This document shows positions 9,622 through 17,386 of a stretch of 64,000 nt of DNA, piece after piece. Numbering within the stretch: position 1 is the stretch's first letter; the number at the start of each line of letters is the position of its first letter. Made by a program: the position numbers and the translations under genes. This DNA is from Methylobacter sp. (GTDB lineage Bacteria > Pseudomonadota > Gammaproteobacteria > Methylococcales > Methylomonadaceae). The stretch lies in contig JAQUOU010000003.1 in NCBI GenBank assembly GCA_028716975.1, positions 124,001 through 188,000 on the forward strand, read 5' to 3'. The notes below the pieces were generated by a model that worked only from the letters and a program-made list of their open reading frames with translations, searched no databases and was not told the DNA's origin.

Positions 9622-9972
9622 TTATTGATTGTGTTCTTGCATCGTGTGCGGGCGATGTTCCATCATTTGTTCATGATGTGTTTTCATTAATTGCAGTTGC
9701 TGCTTTTTTAGAGCTTCTTTTTTAGCGGGATCTTTCTCTGCCAAAATCTGGTTTGAAAGGTCATGCATCATTAGCATGTGTTCCTGCATGGCGCGCATAT
9801 GCTGATCTTTTTGTTCTTCGGTCATGCCGCCCATTCCCATCATGCCCATGCCCTGATGCATACCCATTCCTTTCATAGGCTCGTCAGTCTTCTGCGTATC
9901 AGCAGCAAAACTCATCGTGCTTAAAGGCAGCAGCAGTAAAAAAGCGGCAGTTGATTTATATAAATGTTTCAT
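9622..9972 (-). CDS. Small exported Met/His-rich protein
   Basis: Product of unknown function, about 116 aa from the ATG at 9972. That start is preferred over a GTG at 9981 because AAGGTGA lies just upstream of it. A signal peptide runs to about residue 24 (LSTMSFA-A). The mature part begins with a Met/Gly/His-rich tract (MKGMGMHQGMGMMGMGGM) and ends in an alpha-helical Glu/Lys/Met/His region with HEQMMEHRPHTMQEH. Such tracts commonly bind Cu(I)/Cu(II) or other soft metals in periplasmic proteins, but binding is inference. It resembles small periplasmic metal-chaperone or Spy/CpxP-like helical proteins in composition only. It is monocistronic. Confidence 0.7.
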   Translation of the reverse strand: MKHLYKSTAAFLLLLPLSTMSFAADTQKTDEPMKGMGMHQGMGMMGMGGMTEEQKDQHMRAMQEHMLMMHDLSNQILAEKDPAKKEALKKQQLQLMKTHHEQMMEHRPHTMQEHNQ

Positions 9973-10125
9973 TATGATCACCTTTGACGGATTGATTGAA
10001 GCTGGAAGGAATTATTTATAAAACAACCAATTGGTAAAAATTAAAAATCCATTTTCTTAATTTAGGGTAAAGCTGAATCAGATAAGTTCCTGTGATTTTT
10101 AACTTTTTATTTTAACAATTGCGCC

Positions 10126-10160
10126 TTGTCATAAAAGGGTAATGTGGATTTTGTTAGAAT
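10126..10160 (+). promoter_or_regulatory. Candidate Pho box and -10 element of phoB
   Basis: TTGTCAT-AAAA-GGGTAAT (10126-10143) has the 7-4-7 layout of a Pho box. The first heptamer is a 6/7 match and the second 4/7. TAGAAT at 10155-10160 lies 11 bases further on, the spacing at which PhoB replaces a -35 element. Autoregulation is inferred. Confidence 0.6.
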
Positions 10161-10186
10161 ATACAATTTACTTATATTAACTAATT

Positions 10187-10879
10187 ATGCTTAGATTTAA
10201 TATTCTCATTGTCGAAGATGAAGATGCCATCAGAGGGATGTTAATGATGGTGCTTGAGCAGGCCGGTTTTAAAATAATTGCCGCAGCGGATGCGGCTGAG
10301 GCGCAAAAAGCCCTGGAACTGGATCTGCCTGACTTGATTTTGCTTGACTGGATGTTGCCGGGTATAAGTGGAGTTGAATGGGCTCGTCGCCTGAAAAGAG
10401 AGCCTATTTATCGGGATCTGCCTATTATCTTGCTGACTGCGCGAGGTGAAGAAGAGGATACGGTCAAAGGTCTTGAAAGCGGGGCGGATGATTATATGAC
10501 TAAACCCTTTTCGCCTAAAGAATTAGTAGCGCGAATACGCGCAGTTTTACGCAGAACCGGAAAAATCCAGGGACTGGCGCAAATTTTACTGGGTGATCTG
10601 GTGCTGGATACCGATCAGCACAGGTTAAGCATCAGCGATAAACAACTGGAAGTGAGTCCGACTGAGTTTAGATTAATGCAGTTTTTTATGACTCATCCGG
10701 ATAAGGTTTACAGTCGCACTCAGTTGCTGGACCAGGTTTGGGGACGCAGCGTGTATATCGAAGAGCGTACGGTTGATGTGCATATTCGCCGGCTAAGGAA
10801 AATTTTGGGTGAATACGGCAAGGAAGATTTAGTTCAAACCGTACGTGGTTTCGGCTATCGATTTTCATTGCTGGATTAA
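10187..10879 (+). CDS. phoB: PhoB phosphate-regulon response regulator
   Basis: OmpR/PhoB-family response regulator, 230 aa. The receiver domain has the acidic pair VEDED (residues 9-13), the phospho-acceptor Asp in LILLDWMLPG (about D54), T in LLTARG, and K in MTKPFSPKE (about 106). The C-terminal winged helix ends in the family signature VQTVRGFGYRF. A candidate Pho box lies upstream and phoR begins 5 bases downstream, the standard phoBR pair for phosphate starvation. Confidence 0.96.
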   Translation: MLRFNILIVEDEDAIRGMLMMVLEQAGFKIIAAADAAEAQKALELDLPDLILLDWMLPGISGVEWARRLKREPIYRDLPIILLTARGEEEDTVKGLESGADDYMTKPFSPKELVARIRAVLRRTGKIQGLAQILLGDLVLDTDQHRLSISDKQLEVSPTEFRLMQFFMTHPDKVYSRTQLLDQVWGRSVYIEERTVDVHIRRLRKILGEYGKEDLVQTVRGFGYRFSLLD

Positions 10880-10884
10880 GCGTT

Positions 10885-12162
10885 ATGAATGCCTGGCAAA
10901 AAGAGACGAGCATTGTACTTCTACTATTAATAGCCGTGTCAGTCATAGGGGGATTGACAGGACTCTTTATGCCTATGCTGCTTGCTCTGATTCTTTTTCT
11001 GTTAATTTATCAGGTATACCAGATCAGCCGGTTTGAAAAATGGATCAGCATGGGCGGAAGAGGGCAATATCCTAAAACCAAAGGCATTTGGGAAGAAATT
11101 TATTACCATGTTTATCGTATCAAGAAGAATGAAAAAAAGCGCAAAAAGAAACTCGGCAAAATGATTGACCAGTTTCGCAAATCCACAGAAGCCTTGCCTG
11201 ATGCAGCCGTGGTTCTTGGAAGTAATGACGAAATTGAGTGGGAAAATAAAGCGGCAAGAGAGGTTCTGGGATTAAAGCAGTCGGATAAAGGCCAGCGTAT
11301 TCCCAATCTTATCCGGTTTCCGGAATTTGTAAGCTATCTCAAATCCGAAAATTATAACGAAGCAGTCATTATACCGTCACCTGTCGATAATCTTATTACC
11401 CTGGAGGTGCGGGTTGTTGCGTATGGCGCAGGATTAAGATTGTTATTGGCTCAGGATGTCACGCAGTTGAAGAAGATGGAACGGATGCGCAAGGATTTTG
11501 TTGCTAATGTTTCTCATGAACTCAGAACGCCTTTGACGGTGTTAAGAGGTTATCTGGAGACATTACAGGACATGGATGATGGAAATTCACCCTTATTAAC
11601 CACTTCATTCACGGAAATGCAGGGACAAACCGAGAGAATGCAACATCTTGTTGATGATTTGCTATTGCTTACACGGCTGGAAACCCAACAGAAAAAACCT
11701 CAGTGCATTAATGTCCCTGACTTATTAAGCCAGATTTGTAAAGAAGGCGATACGCTGGATAAAACCGATAGGCAAATCGAGTTAACCCTGCAATCGAATG
11801 CTCATATTTTTGGCGAAGAGCAGGAGTTACGCAGCGCCTTCACTAATTTATTAGGCAATGCGCTGAAATATTCGCATGAAGATTCCGTAGTAAAAGTGCG
11901 CTGGTATGAGTCCAAAAATTCAATAGTGCTGGAGGTTAAGGATCAGGGCGAGGGCATTTCCGCAGCCGATATTCCTCGCGTTACCGAGCGCTTTTACCGC
12001 TGTGAAGTCAAGCGTAACCGGAAAGTGAATGGCACAGGCTTGGGCCTGGCTATTGTTAAACATGTCCTGATGCGACATGATGGAAGATTAAAAGTCGTAA
12101 GCGAATTGGGGAAGGGTAGTTGTTTCAGCTGTCATTTTCCTGTTACACGGGTTTGCGGTTAA
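10885..12162 (+). CDS. phoR: PhoR phosphate sensor histidine kinase
   Basis: Membrane sensor kinase, 425 aa. Two N-terminal helices with little periplasmic loop (residues ~8-50), a linker, a PAS domain (about 90-190), then the H-box with FVANVSHELRTPLTVLRGYL (His about 211). The ATP-binding domain carries the N-box LLGNALKYS, G1 DQGEGIS, F-box RVTERFYR and G2 GTGLGLAIVKH. It lacks a large periplasmic sensor domain, as PhoR does, consistent with signalling through the Pst/PhoU complex (not in the window). Confidence 0.95.
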   Translation: MNAWQKETSIVLLLLIAVSVIGGLTGLFMPMLLALILFLLIYQVYQISRFEKWISMGGRGQYPKTKGIWEEIYYHVYRIKKNEKKRKKKLGKMIDQFRKSTEALPDAAVVLGSNDEIEWENKAAREVLGLKQSDKGQRIPNLIRFPEFVSYLKSENYNEAVIIPSPVDNLITLEVRVVAYGAGLRLLLAQDVTQLKKMERMRKDFVANVSHELRTPLTVLRGYLETLQDMDDGNSPLLTTSFTEMQGQTERMQHLVDDLLLLTRLETQQKKPQCINVPDLLSQICKEGDTLDKTDRQIELTLQSNAHIFGEEQELRSAFTNLLGNALKYSHEDSVVKVRWYESKNSIVLEVKDQGEGISAADIPRVTERFYRCEVKRNRKVNGTGLGLAIVKHVLMRHDGRLKVVSELGKGSCFSCHFPVTRVCG

Positions 12163-12488
12163 GTGGTGATTCTGTGATTGGCATGGTAATCCAGCTAACC
12201 ATAGAAAATGTTTTTCAGAAAAATCAGCATTAAGCTGAATCATTAATACTCTTCAAAATCCTCGTAACATTGAATTTGCGTGGCTGGTATTTCGATAACT
12301 GATACAGTAACCGTAAATTTGCTTATAATGAAAAAAGGTTTTCTGCACGGGTAATTTAATCGAACTTTACTGAGTGTGGAAATACTTTTAATACAACATT
12401 AATAATAAAAATTCAGCAAAACTGGCAGCAACCTTGTTTTCACCAGCTGTCATGCTGAAGATAAAGTATTAAAAAATATGGAGAAAAA
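12163..12488. other. Intergenic stretch, phoR to DUF502 gene
   Basis: About 325 AT-rich bases with no open frame I can support. The DUF502 gene promoter must lie here. A GGAGAAAA ribosome binding site immediately precedes its ATG. Confidence 0.5.
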
Positions 12489-13079
12489 ATGAAAACACTG
12501 GCTAAAAAACTACTTAATGATTTCCTGATCGGAATTTTTGCCGTTATCCCCATCGTTATTGTTCTACAAATTATCATTTTTGTTAAATCCCTGGTTTCGG
12601 ATTTATTTCACCTGGTTTACGGTTATGCCGACAGCTATATTTATACCGTTATATTTTTCACTGTCAGCTTTATTATTTTGGTATCGATAGGCCAAAAAAT
12701 AGCTAAAGAAGGACGGTCGTGGGTTATTGGCGGCTTCGACTATATAATTGATAGAATTCCCTTATTGAATACTGTGTACCGGGTGATGAAAAAAGTCATT
12801 AATATGTTTTCATCACGAGAACCGGCGGCCGTCAAGGAGGTGGTTTATGTTGAATACCCAAAAGAAGGCGTGTGGGTACCCGCCTATGTTACCAACAGGC
12901 TGGGTGACAAATATGTATTATTTATTCCTACCTCCCCTAACCCGACATCCGGTTTTACGGTGATTGTTGATAAATCAAAATTGGTTAAATCGGGAATGAA
13001 TATCGAAGAGGCGAGCAGTTTTATTGTCAGTGTCGGCGTTGATTATGGGAAAGCTTCAGAAATGAGTCAATTATCCTAA
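12489..13079 (+). CDS. DUF502 family inner-membrane protein
   Basis: The 196-aa protein matches DUF502 (LIKE COV-type bacterial family). It has two N-terminal helices (about residues 10-35 and 50-75, the first with GIFAVIPIVIVLQII), followed by the conserved DRIPLLNTVYRVMKK stretch (about residue 95) and a soluble C-terminal domain with YPKEGVWVPAYVT, FIPTSPNPTSGF and GVDYG. The family has no assigned biochemical role in bacteria. The start follows a good GGAGAAAA site. It opens a run of small envelope genes. Confidence 0.85.
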   Translation: MKTLAKKLLNDFLIGIFAVIPIVIVLQIIIFVKSLVSDLFHLVYGYADSYIYTVIFFTVSFIILVSIGQKIAKEGRSWVIGGFDYIIDRIPLLNTVYRVMKKVINMFSSREPAAVKEVVYVEYPKEGVWVPAYVTNRLGDKYVLFIPTSPNPTSGFTVIVDKSKLVKSGMNIEEASSFIVSVGVDYGKASEMSQLS

Positions 13080-13171
13080 TAAAGCAATTATGGGAGCCAG
13101 GGCAGTCTTGCGCCATCGTCTACTTATTATCTGAACCGGTTGTCCATTTGTTGAAGAGGGGAACAAAATAG

Positions 13172-13375
13172 ATGAAATTTATAATTAAACTCATAGTAAT
13201 GCTGTTATTTATTTCAATTGCCGGATGCGATGAAGATGTTAAACCCATTAAAACATTTGATAATCAGGTGGTTAAAGCACAATTGGATGCTTTGGAAAAA
13301 GCCAAAAAAGTTGATCTTATGGTTCAAGATAACGCACTAAAACAACACGAGAAAATAGAGGAAATAACCCGGTAA
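13172..13375 (+). CDS. Small lipoprotein, 67 aa
   Basis: Unknown function. A signal peptide ends in the lipobox SIAGC (Cys about residue 19), so the mature protein should be a ~49-residue lipid-anchored peptide. The second residue after Cys is Glu, after an Asp at +2, and Asp at +2 favours inner-membrane retention in E. coli. The mature part is helical and rich in Lys/Ala/Asp/Gln, reminiscent in size of Lpp-like peptides but without their C-terminal Lys. GAGGGGAA precedes the start. Confidence 0.7.
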   Translation: MKFIIKLIVMLLFISIAGCDEDVKPIKTFDNQVVKAQLDALEKAKKVDLMVQDNALKQHEKIEEITR

Positions 13376-13563
13376 TCTTTCTCCTCAATAATTAATAATA
13401 TTGCTTCTGAGGCATAAATAGCTTCCACGTTGCCGCAAGGTTTTTGTAAAAAAATCAGCCTATTTTTTTCTTGGCTTTAATATTTTTGCTTGTTATGAAT
13501 AGTTCGGCTTTAGTAGCCGGAAATAATAATAAATATAAATAATTACATTGAGAGGGGATAGGC

Positions 13564-14181
13564 ATGGACTCTAATAAAAGAGCCAATAAGAGTAATTTAT
13601 TAGCTAAATTGAATAGGCTCGAAGATCAGGTATCGACGCTTTCTTTGCAGATGGAATCAAATAGAAAGACTATTGGTATATTGAAGCAATGTTTGAGCGA
13701 GCGCGATTCACAAATTTATGAACTGGAATCAAAACTCGTATTTGCTCAAAAATCACTGTTAGTAAAAGTAGCCGATAAAATTAACTATTGCAGACATCAA
13801 ATCAAAAATGAGATAAATGAAACCCTGATCAAGCTATATATAGAAAAAATCCAACAGCAAATTAAATCAATTCAAATTTTTATCGAAGAGTCAAGGGTAT
13901 TTATAACCAGGAAAAAAAGACTTATTCATGAACAGATTCTTACTGCTACCGAGAGGGTCAATAAATGCCCCGATCAAGCACGAAATTATTTCGAAAAAAC
14001 TGTACTCAACCCCGTTCATTTAATAATCAACGAAGGCGTTGATTTAATCTACAGCAACTTAAAAACAGCCAGTGGTTTAGTTGAACAAGGAATTATAAAG
14101 CCTGCCAAAGCGCTGTATGAGGAAGTTGTAACTGTCGCATTTGCCTTGCCATCGCAAGGTCAGGTTATATTGCAAGTATGA
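13564..14181 (+). CDS. Coiled-coil protein of unknown function
   Basis: The 205-aa product shows no family I recognise. Residues ~8-60 form a long coiled coil (LLAKLNRLEDQVSTLSLQME), followed by more helices rich in Lys/Ile/Glu, and a C-terminal segment of amphipathic helices (VEQGIIKPAKALYEEV). There is no signal peptide or clear membrane helix. GAGAGGGGATAGGC precedes the ATG. It sits between a small lipoprotein and a 36-codon ORF on the same strand, so an envelope-associated scaffold role is only a guess. Confidence 0.7.
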   Translation: MDSNKRANKSNLLAKLNRLEDQVSTLSLQMESNRKTIGILKQCLSERDSQIYELESKLVFAQKSLLVKVADKINYCRHQIKNEINETLIKLYIEKIQQQIKSIQIFIEESRVFITRKKRLIHEQILTATERVNKCPDQARNYFEKTVLNPVHLIINEGVDLIYSNLKTASGLVEQGIIKPAKALYEEVVTVAFALPSQGQVILQV

Positions 14182-14274
14182 TCAGTTGAGCCTGTCTTAT
14201 ACCAAATAAATACTGTTCTCGTTCGCAGAAAGAAATTTTTTTCAAATTCTATATCTTGGCTTAGGAGATCAATC

Positions 14275-14385
14275 ATGCAGTTGGGAGATAGCCTGAAACA
14301 AGGCGTTAGATATATAGCAGAGCAAGTAAAACAGTCTTCATTTTGGGATGGGAAACACAAGATAGAGCTTGCTTATCCGGTCTGA
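14275..14385 (+). CDS. Short ORF, 36 aa
   Basis: A 37-codon frame starts with ATG at 14275 after a good ribosome binding site (TTAGGAG, 7-base spacing) and ends at TGA 14383-14385. The peptide MQLGDSLKQGVRYIAEQVKQ... is predicted amphipathic helix, with an aromatic SSFWDG centre. It follows the coiled-coil gene by ~90 bases. No family recognised. Translation is inferred from the ribosome binding site alone. Confidence 0.45.
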   Translation: MQLGDSLKQGVRYIAEQVKQSSFWDGKHKIELAYPV

Positions 14386-14418
14386 TTTTGTCTTAAGTGG
14401 CTATTTTACGGTCTTTTT

Positions 14419-14916
14419 TTAAAGCAGTTGTCCAAGGGCAAAAGCGCCAAAATAAGTAGCCGTAAAATAGAACAGGGATAATGCAATGCTGGCCAGCATA
14501 TTAATATAGAGAGTACGCCTGATGATATAAGTTACCATCGCATAATCCCATAACAAAAGTATGGCAAAGAAATAATAGCTTAAAGGATTTTCACTAACAG
14601 TTAACCAGATGATCACCGGTACGATGAAGAGTGCGACTATATTCGCACAAAATAAAATGGCGGTTGTTACTTGTATATAAGCATAAAGCGTTTTATTAAA
14701 AAACAGCATGATGCCTATAAGCAAAAGGGTTAGCAGAGTCACTATGCCAACTTCAGCAAATGATTCTACGGGGTCATCGGTCATATTCGCCTGCATAAAA
14801 TATTCAATAATAAAATAAAACAGGAGATTTTGTTTGAAAAAGGATGCCGATTTGGGTAACTCAAGCGGCGCATTTCTGAACCAGCAAAGAGCCAGATAGT
14901 GTTTCAGAATAGCCAT
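14419..14916 (-). CDS. Small polytopic membrane protein
   Basis: A 165-aa product of unknown function. After a basic/aromatic N-terminus it has four strongly hydrophobic segments: about residues 50-70 (EVGIVTLLTLLLIGIMLFF), 78-100, 105-125 and 140-163. It lies 43 bases downstream of the GTPase gene on the same strand, so the two may be co-transcribed. It resembles small Yip1-like or DUF-type four-helix proteins only in topology. Confidence 0.65.
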   Translation of the reverse strand: MAILKHYLALCWFRNAPLELPKSASFFKQNLLFYFIIEYFMQANMTDDPVESFAEVGIVTLLTLLLIGIMLFFNKTLYAYIQVTTAILFCANIVALFIVPVIIWLTVSENPLSYYFFAILLLWDYAMVTYIIRRTLYINMLASIALSLFYFTATYFGAFALGQLL

Positions 14917-14959
14917 AGTTGATTATAGCCAAGCATTACAAGACTCGGGCTATTACTGT

Positions 14960-16387
14960 TTACGTTCCCTGGATAGTTATGCTCTGGGGATATTCTTTAA
15001 AATCCGGTGAATCCGATTGGGTTTTGAATGACTGTTCAGGGTAACTGCTAAAATTATCGTTGAGCGACTGAACCAATTCTTTGGTTTTATCGGATAATTG
15101 AGATAAACGGGCTTTTGTTTTCTTATTCCAGCCGACCGGTTCGGTAAGAGGAAGCATCATGTGCAGGAATGTCAGGTTCTTTTCAAATATAGCGGATAAA
15201 TTTTCCATTAAATGGAGTTCTTTTTGCCGGTCATTAAGACGGTTGGCTATTAATTTCGCCTGGAGTCTACTAATAATTAAATGTAGCGGCGTCATCACTG
15301 CCAATAGGATTACTACTAGGATGGGCCCGATTATGGGGTCGACCAGGAATTCCAGTATGCCTGTTTGAATTTCAGCGAAAATTGCAAGGGTAGCAATAAA
15401 CCCCAGAATCAGCAGGCTGGACATATTGACGCGTTCTTTCCATAAAACGATACCTTTTTTGACTTCAGGCATAATCACATCTTCAATTTCACGAATGCTT
15501 TTTTCCAGGGAGTGCAGCACCCGGTAAGAACGGTCGTGTGCAACATTAGCGATACGCTGATCAATTTCGGCATAGTCAGCGCGGCTTGGCGTGCCGATAC
15601 TGTGTTCCTGGTTAGGCACTATGATAAATTGTCCGGTATTAAGGCCTGATTCCGATAGCTTCCGTTGCCAGGAAGAAACCATGTCATTATTCCTGGCCGG
15701 GTTCATCGGCCTGGCAGGCGCATCAATAAGATAAACAAATTTGTTGGAATCCTGATAATGGGTAATCGTTGCTATTAGCTCATCAACCAGTGGCGATGTG
15801 GAATCAAAAGTATCGGTGAAAATAAAAACCAAATCAGAGTGTTCAATGGTATGTTTAAGTAAGAGTGAAATAATGGGGTTGTTTGCTGCTCCATTAATAT
15901 TGGGTGCATCAATAAGTAGTTTTCCTTTTAAACGTTCGGTATTAAGGGTTTTCAATTCCAGGTAAGAATTAATTTTGTTTCCCTCACCGTTTTGTTGCTG
16001 TTCAATTTTGCGGCTGATTTGATAAAAAGGATATCTTGGATCAACGTCCAGGGCTGTTCCCGGTAAAATGGCCGGATTGGCTTGGTTACTCTGAAGCAGA
16101 ACGGTAAATTTGTGGCTGGAAGCCTGAATTCCGGAAAGCACATTTTCAGAGCCGAGATAGTTATTTAAAAACCTGGACTTAGCTGTTGAATTGCCGCCAA
16201 TCAAGCTGATTATAGGCCACCATGAAATTTTACGGGCCGTTGTTTCATCCATTTCAATAAGTCCCAGATCATACTCAACCTGATCAAGCTCATGAAAAAC
16301 TTTTGAGGCTTTCAACAATACCGGATTGTCATTGGCGAAATGTTTTTCAAGGTTGAGCAGGTATTTGCTCGCAGTCTTCTCATTCAT
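14960..16387 (-). CDS. Membrane-anchored dynamin/EHD-like GTPase, atypical motifs
   Basis: A 475-aa protein from the ATG at 16387, chosen because GGGTGA precedes it; an upstream start at 16444 adds 19 residues. A G1-like loop GGNSTAKSRF (residues ~64-73) aligns with the dynamin/EHD loop GxxSxGKT but has Ala where the loop Gly is expected. The G3-like motif is LLIDAPN, not DxPG. A candidate G4, VYLIDAPARP, lacks NKxD. Two membrane helices follow (about 322-374), then a coiled-coil tail and a disordered C-terminus. This fits a bacterial dynamin-like membrane protein with reduced or altered nucleotide binding. Function unknown; the small membrane protein at 14419 is its likely operon partner. 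Confidence 0.7.
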   Translation of the reverse strand: MNEKTASKYLLNLEKHFANDNPVLLKASKVFHELDQVEYDLGLIEMDETTARKISWWPIISLIGGNSTAKSRFLNNYLGSENVLSGIQASSHKFTVLLQSNQANPAILPGTALDVDPRYPFYQISRKIEQQQNGEGNKINSYLELKTLNTERLKGKLLIDAPNINGAANNPIISLLLKHTIEHSDLVFIFTDTFDSTSPLVDELIATITHYQDSNKFVYLIDAPARPMNPARNNDMVSSWQRKLSESGLNTGQFIIVPNQEHSIGTPSRADYAEIDQRIANVAHDRSYRVLHSLEKSIREIEDVIMPEVKKGIVLWKERVNMSSLLILGFIATLAIFAEIQTGILEFLVDPIIGPILVVILLAVMTPLHLIISRLQAKLIANRLNDRQKELHLMENLSAIFEKNLTFLHMMLPLTEPVGWNKKTKARLSQLSDKTKELVQSLNDNFSSYPEQSFKTQSDSPDFKEYPQSITIQGT

Positions 16388-16635
16388 CAGTTTCACCCGT
16401 GATCGTTGAATTTTTATAGTTATAAATGCTAGCGAAGTATACACCTAGAATAATTGAATAATACAAAAAATAGGGCAAAGATCAAAGGAGTTTTAGGATG
16501 ATAAAGCGGTGCCTGAGTGAATATTAGATATTCTTTTCATACTCGAGATAGCCTTATTTATAGTATATTGATGCTTTTGGTGGATAAGCTTTATAAGTGC
16601 GTATAAAAGGTCAAATAATAAAAGGGAGTACTAAT

Positions 16636-17019
16636 TTGCTTAATTATCGAGGCTTAACGCTGATATCTATTGCAGCGCTATTATCAGGATGTGCGACTCC
16701 TTTTTTTGGCGGCTATGGCGCCAAGGGTCAGACCAAAAAAGAGTTTGCGCATTATGTGGAAGACGTATTTCGTTTACAGAATAATATGACCAGCCGGGTT
16801 ATGATGCTGCTGGAAAGTGATGACGCGATTAAAAATAATTACGCGTTGTTTCAGGCTGAGCAACAGATGCAGAAAGTGTGCGGTCCTCTTAATGAGTATG
16901 CTTCCCGGGAGAGTGAAGGTTTAAGTGCCGGGCTTTTTTTAAAACGGCGCGTTGAGAAATCCGCGGTTGAATGCGAACAGGCAGCCCGGGAAGTTAAATC
17001 ATTGTTGGAACAGCCTTAA
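16636..17019 (+). CDS. Lipoprotein of unknown function
   Basis: The lipobox ALLSGC marks a lipoprotein. A TTG start at 16636 with AAGGGAG nine bases upstream gives a compact signal peptide (residues 1-18). A GTG at 16597 in the same frame would add 13 residues. The mature part (~109 aa) begins with a Gly-rich segment (FFGGYGAKG) and continues as helices with two cysteines (KVCGPL, VECEQ) that could form a disulfide. No family recognised. Its TAA stop coincides with the target duplication of the MITE that follows, so the element inserted at or next to the stop codon. Confidence 0.65.
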   Translation: MLNYRGLTLISIAALLSGCATPFFGGYGAKGQTKKEFAHYVEDVFRLQNNMTSRVMMLLESDDAIKNNYALFQAEQQMQKVCGPLNEYASRESEGLSAGLFLKRRVEKSAVECEQAAREVKSLLEQP

Positions 17020-17250
17020 TTCTACTTTGTCGAATTATACACAAGCGTCATACTCGCCGGGAAGCGGGTATCCAGCGCCAGGGATGGCAAGCTTAAACCT
17101 ATCCCTGGAACCTGGATTCATGCGGGGCTATCCTGCCCCGCACCCCAAGGGGTAAATGCCCATCCGCTCCTGGCGGATGGGTCCGGGCATCCAGGCCGGA
17201 ATGACGGTGTTGGAAAGTATGGGTCATGTAATCTGACAAAGTAGAATTAA
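17016..17250. mobile_element. MITE copy 1, 227 bp with TIRs and 4-bp duplication
   Basis: The element proper is 17020-17246. The ends are inverted repeats TTCTACTTTGTC / GACAAAGTAGAA, extending to GATTACATG / CATGTAATC. It is flanked by TTAA on both sides (17016-17019, 17247-17250). There is no coding capacity. The interior has two strong hairpins: CCCATCCGC-TCCTG-GCGGATGGG, and GCGGGGC...GCCCCGC. A second copy of nearly identical length lies at 47887-48114 in the opposite orientation. Confidence 0.9.
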
Positions 17251-17386
17251 GGAAAGCTCTAAAAACAAATGTTTCGACCAGGCTCAGGAGAGCCCTATCA
17301 AAGCCTGCCGCAGGGTCAAGGCGAATGAAATCAATTCCTCACAGGGCCCGAATCAATAGTCATCATTATAAAATTGATGATAGAGT
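17251..17386. repeat. Degenerate dispersed-repeat copy
   Basis: TTTCGACCAGGCTCAGGAGAGCC at about 17272-17295 belongs to the same dispersed family as the blocks at 4.2 and 6.0 kb. The rest of this short gap shows nothing else. Confidence 0.5.
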
